Below are positions 1 to 8,315 of a DNA stretch of 23,287 nt, in pieces. Position 1 is the stretch's first letter. Every line of letters starts with the position of its first letter. The notes below the pieces were generated by a model. The model saw only the letters and a list, made by a program, of their open reading frames with translations, searched no databases and was not told the origin of the DNA. Source of the stretch: Promethearchaeota archaeon (lineage in GTDB: Archaea; Asgardarchaeota; Lokiarchaeia; Sigynarchaeales; SOKP01); assembly GCA_030620005.1 (NCBI GenBank), contig JAUXAJ010000041.1:1-23287 (forward strand), in the 5' to 3' direction. The translations under genes and the position numbers were made by a program.

Positions 1-1
1 G

Positions 2-379
2 AAAGAAGATATAAAAAAGTTATGTAATTGGGTTGTCGAAAATTTAGGAGAGGATACTCCAACTCACTTTTCCGCGTACCATCCCGATTTTAAAACCCCA
101 TCCCTGAAAAGAACTTCAGCAAAAACTTTAGAAATGGCATATAATATAGCAAAAAAAGCGGGATTATATTTCCCGTACGTAGGTAATATACGACACGAAA
201 AGGGAAGCAATACATATTGCCCCAATTGTAATCATTTAGTAATTGGAAGAACGGGATATAGTCTTACAAAAATTAATATTACCCAAGATAAAAAATGTTC
301 TAATTGCAAACACGATTTAAGTAAGGAACTCATTGGAGATATAAATGTAAGTCCATCTCACCGTTTTTCTATTTTCTAA
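2..379 (+). CDS. amrS: AmmeMemoRadiSam system radical SAM enzyme, C-terminal part (5' end outside window)
   Basis: The reading frame is open from base 2 to a TAA at 377-379, giving about 125 residues of a C-terminus; the radical SAM core with its CxxxCxxC cluster lies to the left of the window. Visible hallmarks are the 'TPTHFSAYHPDFK' segment, the 'AGLYFPYVGNI' strand, then 'NTYCPNCNHLVIGRTGY' and a second cysteine pair 'CSNCKHDL'. Together these form the zinc-ribbon-like tail typical of the AmrS family. These enzymes occur with AmrA/AmrB-type partners (AMMECR1 and Memo homologues); the exact reaction is not settled. The partners are not in this window. The usual final 'IPG.W'-like ending is replaced by 'IGDINVSPSHRFSIF'. 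Any start inside the window (for example ATG 134) would be internal to the protein. Confidence 0.85.
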   Translation, partial: KEDIKKLCNWVVENLGEDTPTHFSAYHPDFKTPSLKRTSAKTLEMAYNIAKKAGLYFPYVGNIRHEKGSNTYCPNCNHLVIGRTGYSLTKINITQDKKCSNCKHDLSKELIGDINVSPSHRFSIF

Positions 380-401
380 AGCTACAAGATGTTGTTCAAA
401 T

Positions 402-434
402 AAAAAAAAAAAATAAAGAAATAAAAAAAAAAAA
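402..434 (-). terminator. T-rich terminator downstream of the six-pass membrane protein
   Basis: Two 12-base A tracts at 402-413 and 423-434 read as T tracts on the minus strand, immediately after the stop codon of the minus-strand gene ending at 445. Archaeal termination commonly uses such U-rich runs without a stem. The tract lies between convergent genes. Confidence 0.45.
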
Positions 435-444
435 TTATTCTTAA

Positions 445-1113
445 TTAAACTACCGAGATTCCAAAGACCAACAATAAAATCGCTTGTAGGAAGCAAAACA
501 GCGCAATTATTAACGCGAAAGGTGGCCAAGAAACGATTTTAGAAAGAAACATGACTCCGCTTATGTAAAATTTAACGGTCACAGCTACTATTGCAAATAT
601 GACTAAGAAAACTCCGATTAATATGTATTTAGGATTAATAAAATTAGCAATCAGGGTAATCGCAGCATCGGGGATTAAAAATGCAATAACAACTGTGACT
701 AATGAAGCGGCTGCAAGCCCGACCATGCTTGCTATCGGGAGATCATTGATTGGTTTAAGGAACGTGAATATCCCTAATATAATCAAAAAGATCGAAGTAA
801 ATATGTTAACAGAATTTGCCGTTTGAGTTGAATAGGCTAAGCTTGGCGGGAGATTAAGAACAAGCCCCACACCACCTATAATAATGCTAACAATTCCAAC
901 GAAGAAACCACATATTGTTATTACTTTTAACATGAGAGTAATGGAAAAATCCCATTCATCTATTTTTGTCAGTTTGCGCCAAGATTTCCTTCTATTCGCC
1001 TCTTGCAAGCAATAAACTATCCAAATTACCCCCAATAACAGTAGAAATAAACCTGCCAAATTTGCCAATGGGTTAAAAAAGTCAGTTACTATATCTAATA
1101 CTTGGTATAACAT
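445..1113 (-). CDS. Six-pass membrane protein of unknown function
   Basis: 222 residues starting at an ATG with a GTGAGA-like ribosome site four bases upstream. I do not recognise the family. Six hydrophobic segments are visible at roughly residues 10-36, 58-88, 100-118, 127-158, 163-190 and 196-222. A basic loop ('EANRRKSWRKLTK') after segment 1 suggests that loop is cytoplasmic. The C-terminus ends inside or just after the last segment. No catalytic or transport motif is visible. It stands alone, convergent with the radical SAM gene and separated from the glycerol-3-phosphate dehydrogenase by about 120 AT-rich bases. Confidence 0.75.
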   Translation of the reverse strand: MLYQVLDIVTDFFNPLANLAGLFLLLLGVIWIVYCLQEANRRKSWRKLTKIDEWDFSITLMLKVITICGFFVGIVSIIIGGVGLVLNLPPSLAYSTQTANSVNIFTSIFLIILGIFTFLKPINDLPIASMVGLAAASLVTVVIAFLIPDAAITLIANFINPKYILIGVFLVIFAIVAVTVKFYISGVMFLSKIVSWPPFALIIALFCFLQAILLLVFGISVV

Positions 1114-1234
1114 TTTCTCTCACTTTTTAGAATTGATTTTTATAAAATATTATTTTGAATTTATATTAATGAAATATATTTTTGAAAATATAAATTTAGT
1201 ATAGACCAAAAATATATAAAACTAAGTAAAAAAA

Positions 1235-2920
1235 TTATTGAATAAAAGAAACTGTCTTTTTTATGTAATCTATATAATGCTTTACCTCTTCTTTTTCCTT
1301 CTCTTCGCTCCAAGAATATTCAGAAGCCATTAAATCCGCCACTTTTTCAGCAGCTTCCAGTTGTTTTTTGTGACTTATAAACAAGCTCATTTCCGTTCGA
1401 CGACAAAAAACATCAATAATGTGAGGAGTAAATTCATATTTCAAAGAATAAACTACTTCTGCTAAAATAAAATCGTTTTCTTCGATAATTCGCTCCTTGA
1501 GAGAATTGTCCTCTTTAATAATTTCAAGGATCTTAAAGGCTCCCTTTCCATATTGTTGATATAAGTGATCAGTAATGTCTTCATCTAAATCCATGCCATA
1601 CTCTTTTAATCCCTTTAACCAGATGTCTTTTTCCAAACTTATAATGAATTTTTGTCTGGAAAAATATTGCTCTCTCTTAATATTAGTAAAGATTCTCTTT
1701 TCTTCTACATGCTTAAATAGTTCTTCTGCCATAGCTCGCCATCCCGTCAATTTTCCTCCTGTTATTGTTAATAAACCATCATTAGAAAAAAATATAATAT
1801 GTTTACGGGAAACTTCACTTTCAGATTTTCCTTTTTGCATCACTAATGGTCTAATACCCGCATACGTTGAGATAATGTTTTCATAGCTAAATTCTGAATT
1901 TGGAAAGAAAAATTTAACAGATTGAATTAAATAGTCGGCATCCTCCTTATTACAAAATGGATTTGCTAAATCTCCATTAAAATCGGTATCAGTTGTACCA
2001 AGAATGCTAAAGTTTTTATCCCGTGGTATGACGAAAAAGCTCCGATTATCTTTAATTGAATAAAGCCCTCCCGCCATTCTATTTTTTACATGTTCACGTC
2101 TATATTGTAAATGAACGCCTTTGGTTGACCGAATTAATGGTTTTGGAATATTTTCGGGGTAGTTTTCTATTAGATTATCTGTCCAAATACCTGTTGCATT
2201 CACTATTAAAGTTGCTTTTACTTCAAGATCACTATTTTTCTCTAAATCCTTGCATTTTACGCCAACAATTTTTCCGTTTTCTTTAACATATCCTATAACC
2301 TTACAATAATTTAGTATATCAGCACCCCTAATTATTGCCTCCTTTAATATTTCAATTGTTAATCGAGCATCATCAATATTAGTATCATAATATACTGCCC
2401 CTCCTAAATTTCCTTCTCTTCTAAATTCAGGTTCCAATTCTAAAATTTCTTCTAAAGAATACCATTTATGTGTTTTAAAATTTTTAAATTCTGATTTATT
2501 ATCGCTTAAAAAGTCATAAAGTTTTAAAACGGCCTTTAAATCACGTTTTTTATACTTTCCACCTTCTATATATGGTAGATAAAAGGGCACAGGTCTAACA
2601 AGATGAGGCAAATGCGTTCTCATCCAATTTCTCTCTTGAGTAGCTTCTTTAACTAAATCCATTTCACCATGAGCAAGATATCTTATACCTCCATGAGCCA
2701 TTTTTGTACTTCTTGATGATGTTCCCGCAGCAAAGTCTTGCATGTCAACGACAGCAACTTTCAAGCTTCTCATCGACGCTTCTCTGGCAACGCCAGCACC
2801 AGTAATGCCTGCTCCTATTACAATAACATCGTATTGATTTTCTTGTAATCGACTAATGATATTATCTTTATTCTTGTAATTCCAGGATTGGTTAAATAAT
2901 TTATTTTCTAAATCACTCAT
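1235..2920 (-). CDS. glpD: FAD-dependent glycerol-3-phosphate dehydrogenase (GlpD/GlpA type)
   Basis: 561 residues from ATG 2920; an in-frame GTG at 2929 would add three residues. The family oxidises sn-glycerol 3-phosphate to dihydroxyacetone phosphate using FAD and passes electrons to a membrane acceptor. Visible features are the FAD fingerprint GAGITGAGVA near residue 36, the family signature 'GTSSRSTKMAHGGIRYL', 'RSTKGVHLQYRRE', 'FVIPRDKNFSILGTTDTDF', 'AGIRPL' and 'TITGGKLTGWRAMAEE'. A DAO_C-type helical C-terminus follows ('AEVVYSLKYEFTPHIIDVFCRRTEMS'). The length fits GlpD, and there is no extra BFD-type [2Fe-2S] domain as in some GlpA proteins. The gene is divergent from the SCP2 gene. 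In an archaeon the enzyme bears on whether G3P, the bacterial/eukaryotic phospholipid backbone, is made or consumed; the direction cannot be read from sequence. Confidence 0.92.
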   Translation of the reverse strand: MSDLENKLFNQSWNYKNKDNIISRLQENQYDVIVIGAGITGAGVAREASMRSLKVAVVDMQDFAAGTSSRSTKMAHGGIRYLAHGEMDLVKEATQERNWMRTHLPHLVRPVPFYLPYIEGGKYKKRDLKAVLKLYDFLSDNKSEFKNFKTHKWYSLEEILELEPEFRREGNLGGAVYYDTNIDDARLTIEILKEAIIRGADILNYCKVIGYVKENGKIVGVKCKDLEKNSDLEVKATLIVNATGIWTDNLIENYPENIPKPLIRSTKGVHLQYRREHVKNRMAGGLYSIKDNRSFFVIPRDKNFSILGTTDTDFNGDLANPFCNKEDADYLIQSVKFFFPNSEFSYENIISTYAGIRPLVMQKGKSESEVSRKHIIFFSNDGLLTITGGKLTGWRAMAEELFKHVEEKRIFTNIKREQYFSRQKFIISLEKDIWLKGLKEYGMDLDEDITDHLYQQYGKGAFKILEIIKEDNSLKERIIEENDFILAEVVYSLKYEFTPHIIDVFCRRTEMSLFISHKKQLEAAEKVADLMASEYSWSEEKEKEEVKHYIDYIKKTVSFIQ

Positions 2921-2987
2921 ATTCTTCACATTTTTTAAATGAAAACAATATAATTAAGATTATTTTAAAAAAACTAAACTTTAAAAC

Positions 2988-3000
2988 TTTATATATAAAA
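2988..3000 (+). promoter_or_regulatory. TATA-box-like element upstream of the SCP2 gene
   Basis: The sequence tttatatataaaa lies about 60 bases before the ATG at 3058, which would place a transcription start near 3025 and a leader of roughly 30 bases. The leader has no clear Shine-Dalgarno site. The 137-base gap between this gene and the divergent dehydrogenase must hold promoters for both. Confidence 0.4.
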
Positions 3001-3057
3001 ACATTGATAAAAGTGAAACATATTATAATAATAAAATTAAAAGATGTTGAAAATTAA

Positions 3058-3492
3058 ATGGTAGACTTAGACTTAGTAAATGAAGTAAAAAGTAAATTAA
3101 TTGAGGGCGGTGGTGCCACGGCCGGAGATGTTCTCAAATTATTTGACGCTTACAAACAAGTTTCTTTAGAAAACAAGGGATTACGTGATGAGTTTGAAGA
3201 CATGGCAATGTTGGACATGGACTTTTTAGGACAAATTATTATTTCTGATGAAAGCAAAAAATTTTGGTTTAAATTTAAAGATGGAAAAGTTGATTACGGT
3301 GAAGGTGATGTTGAGAGCCCGTCTTTAACTTTTACAACAGCAATGGCGACTTTTGCTGGAGTACTTTTTGGACAAATCGAGATTTCAAGCGCCCACGAAG
3401 CAGATGATGTATCATTTGATGGAGGCAGCGAAACACTCATGGATTTTCAAGCGATAACATCAGTTATAAATGAATTTTTACAAAACATGTAG
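3058..3492 (+). CDS. SCP2 sterol-carrier-like lipid-binding protein
   Basis: 144 residues forming a single SCP2-like domain. An N-terminal helix region ('VNEVKSKLIEGGGATAGDVLKLFDAYKQVS') leads into the typical alternating strands 'GQIIISDESKKFWFKFKDGKVDYGEGDVESPSLTFTT'. The helix 'AMATFAGVLFGQIEISSA' follows, then the final 'GSETLMDFQAITSVINEFLQ'. The domain encloses a hydrophobic tunnel that binds acyl chains, acyl-CoAs or sterol-like lipids in characterised members. It has no signal peptide or membrane segment, so it is probably cytoplasmic. The lipid-related dehydrogenase beside it is divergent, so joint function is only suggestive. It is monocistronic: a T-rich tract follows and the next gene is convergent. 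Confidence 0.85.
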   Translation: MVDLDLVNEVKSKLIEGGGATAGDVLKLFDAYKQVSLENKGLRDEFEDMAMLDMDFLGQIIISDESKKFWFKFKDGKVDYGEGDVESPSLTFTTAMATFAGVLFGQIEISSAHEADDVSFDGGSETLMDFQAITSVINEFLQNM

Positions 3493-3499
3493 ATGCTAA

Positions 3500-3514
3500 T
3501 TTTTTTATTTTTTT
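3500..3514 (+). terminator. T-rich terminator after the SCP2 gene
   Basis: Fifteen bases that are T except for a single A, beginning eight bases after the SCP2 stop codon and overlapping the end of the convergent PfkB gene by two bases. This fits an archaeal U-tract terminator. Confidence 0.45.
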
Positions 3515-4703
3515 AAAAATTTGGATTATCTCGTTTTACATATTCCATGTATCTACTTATTAATCCAGATAACTCGTTAAAGTTTGGAGATTTCCCCGTT
3601 CGAACAAAAATAGCAGTTAAAGCGTTTCCCACGAGAATTGCTTCAGGGGGGCTTAAATTACACGCTAATCCTATAGCAACACCAGAATTAAAGTGATCTC
3701 CCGCACCAGTAGTAAAACTTGGTTTTGATGTAAAGCCTTCCGTAATCCAATAATGATTTTCCTTAGTTGTTATTGTTGCAAAATGAGGTGAATGGATTAC
3801 TAAATAAGAAATATTCAACTCTTGATTAATTTTTTTACCTCCTTTTACAAAATCCGAGAAATTTTTTTTAAGAGGATCAATTGTTTTTACATTATTCAAC
3901 GTTTTAGAGATATCTATTGCTTCTTGATCGTTCAGACTCAACATTACTGGAACGTGAGCGTCAATATTTTGGAGTTGATTTAACATGTCTAATATGTCTT
4001 TTTTGCTTCTCTTTTTAATATCGGCCAAATCAACAAAAATTAATTTATTTTTTAAATTTTGAATTGACATTAAGATATCATACAAAAAATGACTCCATAT
4101 TTCTCCCAAATGTGGAATTAGAGCCCAATGACCAAATCCCATTATGTCAGTTCTCTCGATAATTTCAAATAGTTCTTCAAAGCTAAGCCTTTCCATTATC
4201 AAATCCCAATCAATATTTAAGATGTTTTCAAAATCAGTTAGCATTACTTTCCCGTCATCAAATTCTAATCCAGCAGTTTCACCGGGATTTGCAATTGAAA
4301 TGGCATCAATTGTTTCTTTCGAAGATAATGGCGTAAAAATGTTATTGATTTCAGGATACCCTAAAGCTGCGATTAAATACACGGTTACACCCAATCCGTT
4401 AATTGCCTTACAACTATTTGGAGCAAAACCTCCAGAAATCTTTCTTTTCAATACTCTCTCAACATTTGCAGAACTTCCAGTGACATTTACTAGCAACTCT
4501 CCAAAAGTTTTCATGCTGTTCATTCTTTTCCAGTTGGAAGCGCTTTCTCTGGATTGAACCAACGAGTAAAGCGAATCTATATATCCGTCAAATCCTAGAA
4601 AACAAGACTTTTTAGGAATAGTATTTTTCAAGAAGATTAATTTCTGTTTTACCGAACTTAATGCTTCTCTGGTCAAATCATATTCGTTATGCTTCTCATA
4701 CAT
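3513..4703 (-). CDS. PfkB/ribokinase-family kinase, substrate unknown
   Basis: 396 residues from ATG 4703. A TTG at 4745 would add 14 residues but has no ribosome site, while TTTTAAAT about 27-34 bases before the ATG suits a leaderless message. The family phosphorylates sugars, nucleosides or related alcohols with ATP or ADP. Visible features are the N-terminal strand 'FLGFDGYID', the Gly-rich 'SGGFAPNSCKAINGLGVTVYLIAALG' turn, and the signature 'TTGAGDHFNSGVAIGLACNLSPPEAILVGNALTA' near residues 331-364. The catalytic Asp of GAGD is D336. The Asp usually opening this motif (DTTGAGD) is Phe here. The family is broad and I cannot name the substrate. The gene follows the ABC locus by 111 bases and probably has its own promoter there. 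Confidence 0.75.
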   Translation of the reverse strand: MYEKHNEYDLTREALSSVKQKLIFLKNTIPKKSCFLGFDGYIDSLYSLVQSRESASNWKRMNSMKTFGELLVNVTGSSANVERVLKRKISGGFAPNSCKAINGLGVTVYLIAALGYPEINNIFTPLSSKETIDAISIANPGETAGLEFDDGKVMLTDFENILNIDWDLIMERLSFEELFEIIERTDIMGFGHWALIPHLGEIWSHFLYDILMSIQNLKNKLIFVDLADIKKRSKKDILDMLNQLQNIDAHVPVMLSLNDQEAIDISKTLNNVKTIDPLKKNFSDFVKGGKKINQELNISYLVIHSPHFATITTKENHYWITEGFTSKPSFTTGAGDHFNSGVAIGLACNLSPPEAILVGNALTAIFVRTGKSPNFNELSGLISRYMEYVKRDNPNF

Positions 4704-4814
4704 ATAATTATAGATAAATCTCAATACATTTAAAACTTTTAACAATTATCTTTTAAGATACATGAATCAAGTTTTAGAAGAATTCTCTTTTCATTACAAT
4801 TTTTATTCATAATA

Positions 4815-5621
4815 TTATTTTACTAATTTTTTTTTCCAAGAAAGCCTTAAACCGATATAGCAGAATATGATGGCCAAAAAAAATGCGAATGGTAAATAAG
4901 CGACGATGATAAAAGCAAATAAAGGCTCTGTTGAAAACGAGTACAATGTTAACACCACGCTTAAATGAATTATTGAACTCAAATAGGCGACTTTTTTACT
5001 GGGTGTTAAATATCCTAAGATTAGATTTGGCAAGAGGAACAATATAAATACATTTGCTGTCGATAAAAACGCTAATGCTGGCATGAGTTCCGTAAAAATC
5101 TGAGTTTGGCTAAAAAGTAGAATATCAACGTTGAAGAATGAATACAGTAATTGCGTTACATAAATACTTATGAGCATTAAAAAGTAAGAAAGCGGTCCTA
5201 CCATGAACCAAGAAAGAACATAACGCTGTCTAGGAGATTGCATTATCCTACTTTTTAAATTATCGTCAATAAGTTTTTCCATATTTGCGTTTTTAATTTG
5301 CTCTATTTCATAGTTAGGAGAAAAATTATCAATGAAATCAAGCATTACATTTAATAGAATTTCATTTATCAACTCAGTATTATCTAAAGAGCTCCCTATT
5401 ATCGCTCCAAGTAATTTCTCTTCGGGAATCGCGTGTAGAACTAATCTATTGTTTGCACCAAGGTCTACATTCTTTACTACGCTGTTTAACGCTTCCCGGC
5501 TAAAATTTGCTATTGAAGCGAAAAATCCGATTAAAATATCGCTATCAAAATTTTCATCAAGAAAATTTTTTGAAAATAATAAAACGCCATTTTCTTTCAT
5601 TATATAAATGCTTTTTATCAA
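4815..5621 (-). CDS. Longin-like domain protein with C-terminal membrane segments
   Basis: 268 residues. The start is a TTG at 5621 with a GGTGAG ribosome site seven bases upstream, three bases after the previous stop. Residues 1-105 look like a longin/roadblock-type fold: a first strand 'IKSIYIMKENGVLLFSKNF', the helix 'DILIGFFASIANFSREAL', strands around 'VDLGANNRLVLHAI' and 'KLLGAIIGSS', then the helix 'LINEILLNVMLDFIDNF'. Longin-like proteins are abundant in Asgard archaea and eukaryotes, where many serve trafficking GTPases. Residues about 135-262 form four hydrophobic segments, and the protein ends in a basic tail 'RLSWKKKLVK'. It is the last gene of the ABC locus. I infer a regulatory or adaptor subunit with the longin domain in the cytoplasm. 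Fold assignment is by pattern and is moderately secure. Confidence 0.6.
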   Translation of the reverse strand: MIKSIYIMKENGVLLFSKNFLDENFDSDILIGFFASIANFSREALNSVVKNVDLGANNRLVLHAIPEEKLLGAIIGSSLDNTELINEILLNVMLDFIDNFSPNYEIEQIKNANMEKLIDDNLKSRIMQSPRQRYVLSWFMVGPLSYFLMLISIYVTQLLYSFFNVDILLFSQTQIFTELMPALAFLSTANVFILFLLPNLILGYLTPSKKVAYLSSIIHLSVVLTLYSFSTEPLFAFIIVAYLPFAFFLAIIFCYIGLRLSWKKKLVK

Positions 5622-5624
5622 ATT

Positions 5625-8315
5625 TCATCTCACCATCATTAATTTATCTCCTTTCTTTAATTCCATGTAAAGTAAATATTCTTCAAGAGACGCTCTAAGC
5701 TTTTTGAAATTGAATAAGGAGGGTCCAAATATTTTCATTAATTTGAAAATTATTTTATCGTGATCATCAAATGATATTATTTTATACTTTTCATTTTTTC
5801 GCTCTTCGAGAAATATGGTTGAACTCAGTTCAAACATCTCTCCTAAAGCTTTTTCGCTAGGATTATTTAATTCTATTGATAATATTTCCCCAGAATGCGG
5901 TAATCTTTTGAGAAAGTCATTAAGAGTTCCTATCTCGTTTTGAACCTCAGTTATTGTTAGTATCTGATTAAAGCTTGAGAAAATCTCTTCCGGACAATGA
6001 ATTATAAAAGAAACATGAAACATTTTTTTGATTTTATCCAAATAATTTTGAAAATTTGAAAACTCTAATCTATCAAATCTTCTTGACGGTAAAGAAAACA
6101 TGATTATATTTGGAGATTTCAAGAGCGCCCTTGAAATTGAAAACAATAATCGATATAGAGGGGAGAGCCTTGAAATTTTTTCTTTTTTCTTGTTCACTAA
6201 TCCCGAAACTTGCAACGCTTCTTCTATAAAATTCTTTTTATTTCTCCACCTTGAAATTTGACTTACTAATGTAGATTGCTCTTCTATAATTGCCATGATT
6301 TCATCTCTCCGAAGCATCAAATTTACCCTTTTCATTGCCTTTTCCAACGATCTTTTCCTACTCTTCCAGATAGGTACAATCCTAATATTATGACGAATTG
6401 CCTTTTTTATTGTCATTTTTTCCATTCTTGAATTAATTGAATTTGATAGTATAATAATCCTGTCCATCTCTTTTCTTGTTGTCAGTTGAACATGCCTCCC
6501 AAAAATTTTAATTTTGCCTAAAAAATCTTGGTTTTTTCCCGCAATGGTGTTAAATAAGTTTGTAATTGCTAAAATATCGTTGGGAAAAAAAATGTTTCTA
6601 TATACGATTCCTAATGACCGTCCCCTATGAATTTTAAATGAGAGTTCAAATATCTCATTTGAAATAGTTAAGTTTTCAAGTAATAAATGTTGTGAATCCT
6701 TATTTAAATTATCAATCTTAAGCTTTTGAACTATTAAATCAATTAAAACTTCAATAAGATCCACAACATGTAAGGGAATTTCAACATCCCAATTCTTAAT
6801 AATATCGATTTCGTTAAACTCGCTTATTTGGATTATCTTAGACAGTGATTTCGAAAAAGAAAATCTTGGTAATAGGGGATGTTCCTCAAAATTTACACTT
6901 AGACTTAAAACAAATTCTGGAAAATAAATGTTAATTTCTCGGTTGTAAGGATTCTTTTCAATGGCAAAATTCTCAAATTTTTCGTCAATAAGTTGAACTT
7001 CTGCATCCAAAATTGATAAGTGATACCTAAATTCTTTTTTAATCGTTTTGTTTAAACGTTTTATTATTTTTGAAGGACTAACGAGTCCATCCTCGTCAAA
7101 ATCGGGTTCTAACAGCACTTCATTAAAATCTATTTCTGTTTCGATAGGAGTGTAAATTTTTAGTAAAGGCACACCTAATTCTAAAACTGTTTTATTAGTA
7201 AAAAACAGAACTTCCACATAACTTCTTTTATAAATTAAATTAAGGATTGTAGCAAATCCAAACGTCCCTTCCCTGTAAATAAGCCAATAGCGCTTTGAAA
7301 AGCGAATAGCATCAATGATTTTTATTCTTAATCGACTTAACTCTTCATCTGCTTTAAAACTCCGCTTTTGATCGTATAAAAGGCCATATAAAGATTTTCC
7401 ACTTTTAGAAGAATCCCAAATTTCCATCAAGAATTCTTCAAAATTTATTTTTACTCCAAAATAGTGAGCGCGAAATTTGTAATCTATTAGCTTATCATTA
7501 TAATTTTCTAAAGCTGTTATCAAATTAATTAAGTTTGCACTCTCAACTTCAATTAGAAAATAATTGTCGTCATCAAATTTAAAAGGCTCCTTGATATTTA
7601 CTTTCTCATCGTAAAATTCAGTAAAGAATTTAAAAAACATTGAATACACATTATTTTTTTTAAAGGCCACATTCACTTTAAAAAAGTATTTAAAATCTGT
7701 TAATAAATCCTTATCAACTTCGAATTTGATCTCATCTAAATATACTTTAGATATCTTTATTCTAAGATTGGAATTTTTTAGTAAAAAAATGAGAAAATCT
7801 TGATAAATTAATTTCCTCTGATTAAGAAAGGGCTTTTTTTTTTTTTTTTTATGAAGATTTACATAAAATAAATATTCTTCTTTTCTTTTAGTGAAATATT
7901 TATCCGACGACATGAAATATTTGAAAAAATTCTTAACACTAATTAGGTATGTAATTAAAAACCTCATTATTTTTTTGTTTTCAAGATAATCTAATCGCCG
8001 AATTTTTATATATACATCCTTAAGTTTTACTAAAATTTGGTGTAATATTTTATAGCTAACTTCAATTAAATTTTGCGTTATCTCATAATCAATTACTTTC
8101 TTAACTTGCTTTTTCTGGATGAAAATATCTGGTATGTCTATTCGTTCTATTTTATGATGTAGATTTTTTTTAAACAAAACAATTTTTCCTTTATCATAAT
8201 TCGAAGAAAACCAAAAAATTAATTCGATTTTGTCTTTTTTATCTCTAACTTCAAGCTGAAGTTTTTCATCAGAAACTTTAAGCTTTTTTATATCGAGGTT
8301 TCTTGAAACGTTCAA
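5625..8315 (-). CDS. Large protein ending in a degenerate, probably inactive ABC ATPase domain
   Basis: 896 residues from a TTG at 8315 that overlaps the previous gene's TGA (TTGA) and has a GGAGGTG site eight bases upstream. Residues about 543-885 follow an ABC ATPase plan with the catalytic residues lost. 'LLENLTISNEIFELSFKIHRGRSLGIVYRN' marks the first strands, but the Walker A GKS/T is absent. 'ARALL.SP'-like 'ISRALLKSPNIIMF' follows a signature reduced to LSPLY (716-720). The Walker B D-E is replaced by S741-L742. The H-loop is kept as 'IIHCPEE' (H773), matching 'ITHYPEE' of the upstream ATPase, and 'SLEEYLLYMEL' matches that protein's 'RMEEYFRYRAM' tail. Residues 440-535 resemble a UBC/RWD-like fold ('LSLSVNFEEHPLLPRF', then 'NWDVEIPLHVVDLIEVLIDLI'); this is tentative. 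The N-terminal 430 residues are unrecognised and very Lys-rich. It likely pairs with an active ATPase as a structural subunit. Confidence 0.6.
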   Translation of the reverse strand: MNVSRNLDIKKLKVSDEKLQLEVRDKKDKIELIFWFSSNYDKGKIVLFKKNLHHKIERIDIPDIFIQKKQVKKVIDYEITQNLIEVSYKILHQILVKLKDVYIKIRRLDYLENKKIMRFLITYLISVKNFFKYFMSSDKYFTKRKEEYLFYVNLHKKKKKKPFLNQRKLIYQDFLIFLLKNSNLRIKISKVYLDEIKFEVDKDLLTDFKYFFKVNVAFKKNNVYSMFFKFFTEFYDEKVNIKEPFKFDDDNYFLIEVESANLINLITALENYNDKLIDYKFRAHYFGVKINFEEFLMEIWDSSKSGKSLYGLLYDQKRSFKADEELSRLRIKIIDAIRFSKRYWLIYREGTFGFATILNLIYKRSYVEVLFFTNKTVLELGVPLLKIYTPIETEIDFNEVLLEPDFDEDGLVSPSKIIKRLNKTIKKEFRYHLSILDAEVQLIDEKFENFAIEKNPYNREINIYFPEFVLSLSVNFEEHPLLPRFSFSKSLSKIIQISEFNEIDIIKNWDVEIPLHVVDLIEVLIDLIVQKLKIDNLNKDSQHLLLENLTISNEIFELSFKIHRGRSLGIVYRNIFFPNDILAITNLFNTIAGKNQDFLGKIKIFGRHVQLTTRKEMDRIIILSNSINSRMEKMTIKKAIRHNIRIVPIWKSRKRSLEKAMKRVNLMLRRDEIMAIIEEQSTLVSQISRWRNKKNFIEEALQVSGLVNKKKEKISRLSPLYRLLFSISRALLKSPNIIMFSLPSRRFDRLEFSNFQNYLDKIKKMFHVSFIIHCPEEIFSSFNQILTITEVQNEIGTLNDFLKRLPHSGEILSIELNNPSEKALGEMFELSSTIFLEERKNEKYKIISFDDHDKIIFKLMKIFGPSLFNFKKLRASLEEYLLYMELKKGDKLMMVR
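7834..7850 (+). repeat. 17-base homopolymer T tract inside a coding region
   Basis: An uninterrupted run of 17 T, read as 17 A on the coding minus strand, encodes the oligolysine near residues 156-161 of the 896-residue protein. Such runs are prone to polymerase slippage, replication length change and sequencing error. The frame is open through it as given. Confidence 0.9.

Noticed and set aside
599..826. Plus-strand open frame at 599-826
   Set aside because: Antisense to the six-pass membrane protein, with no ribosome site and no recognisable domain.
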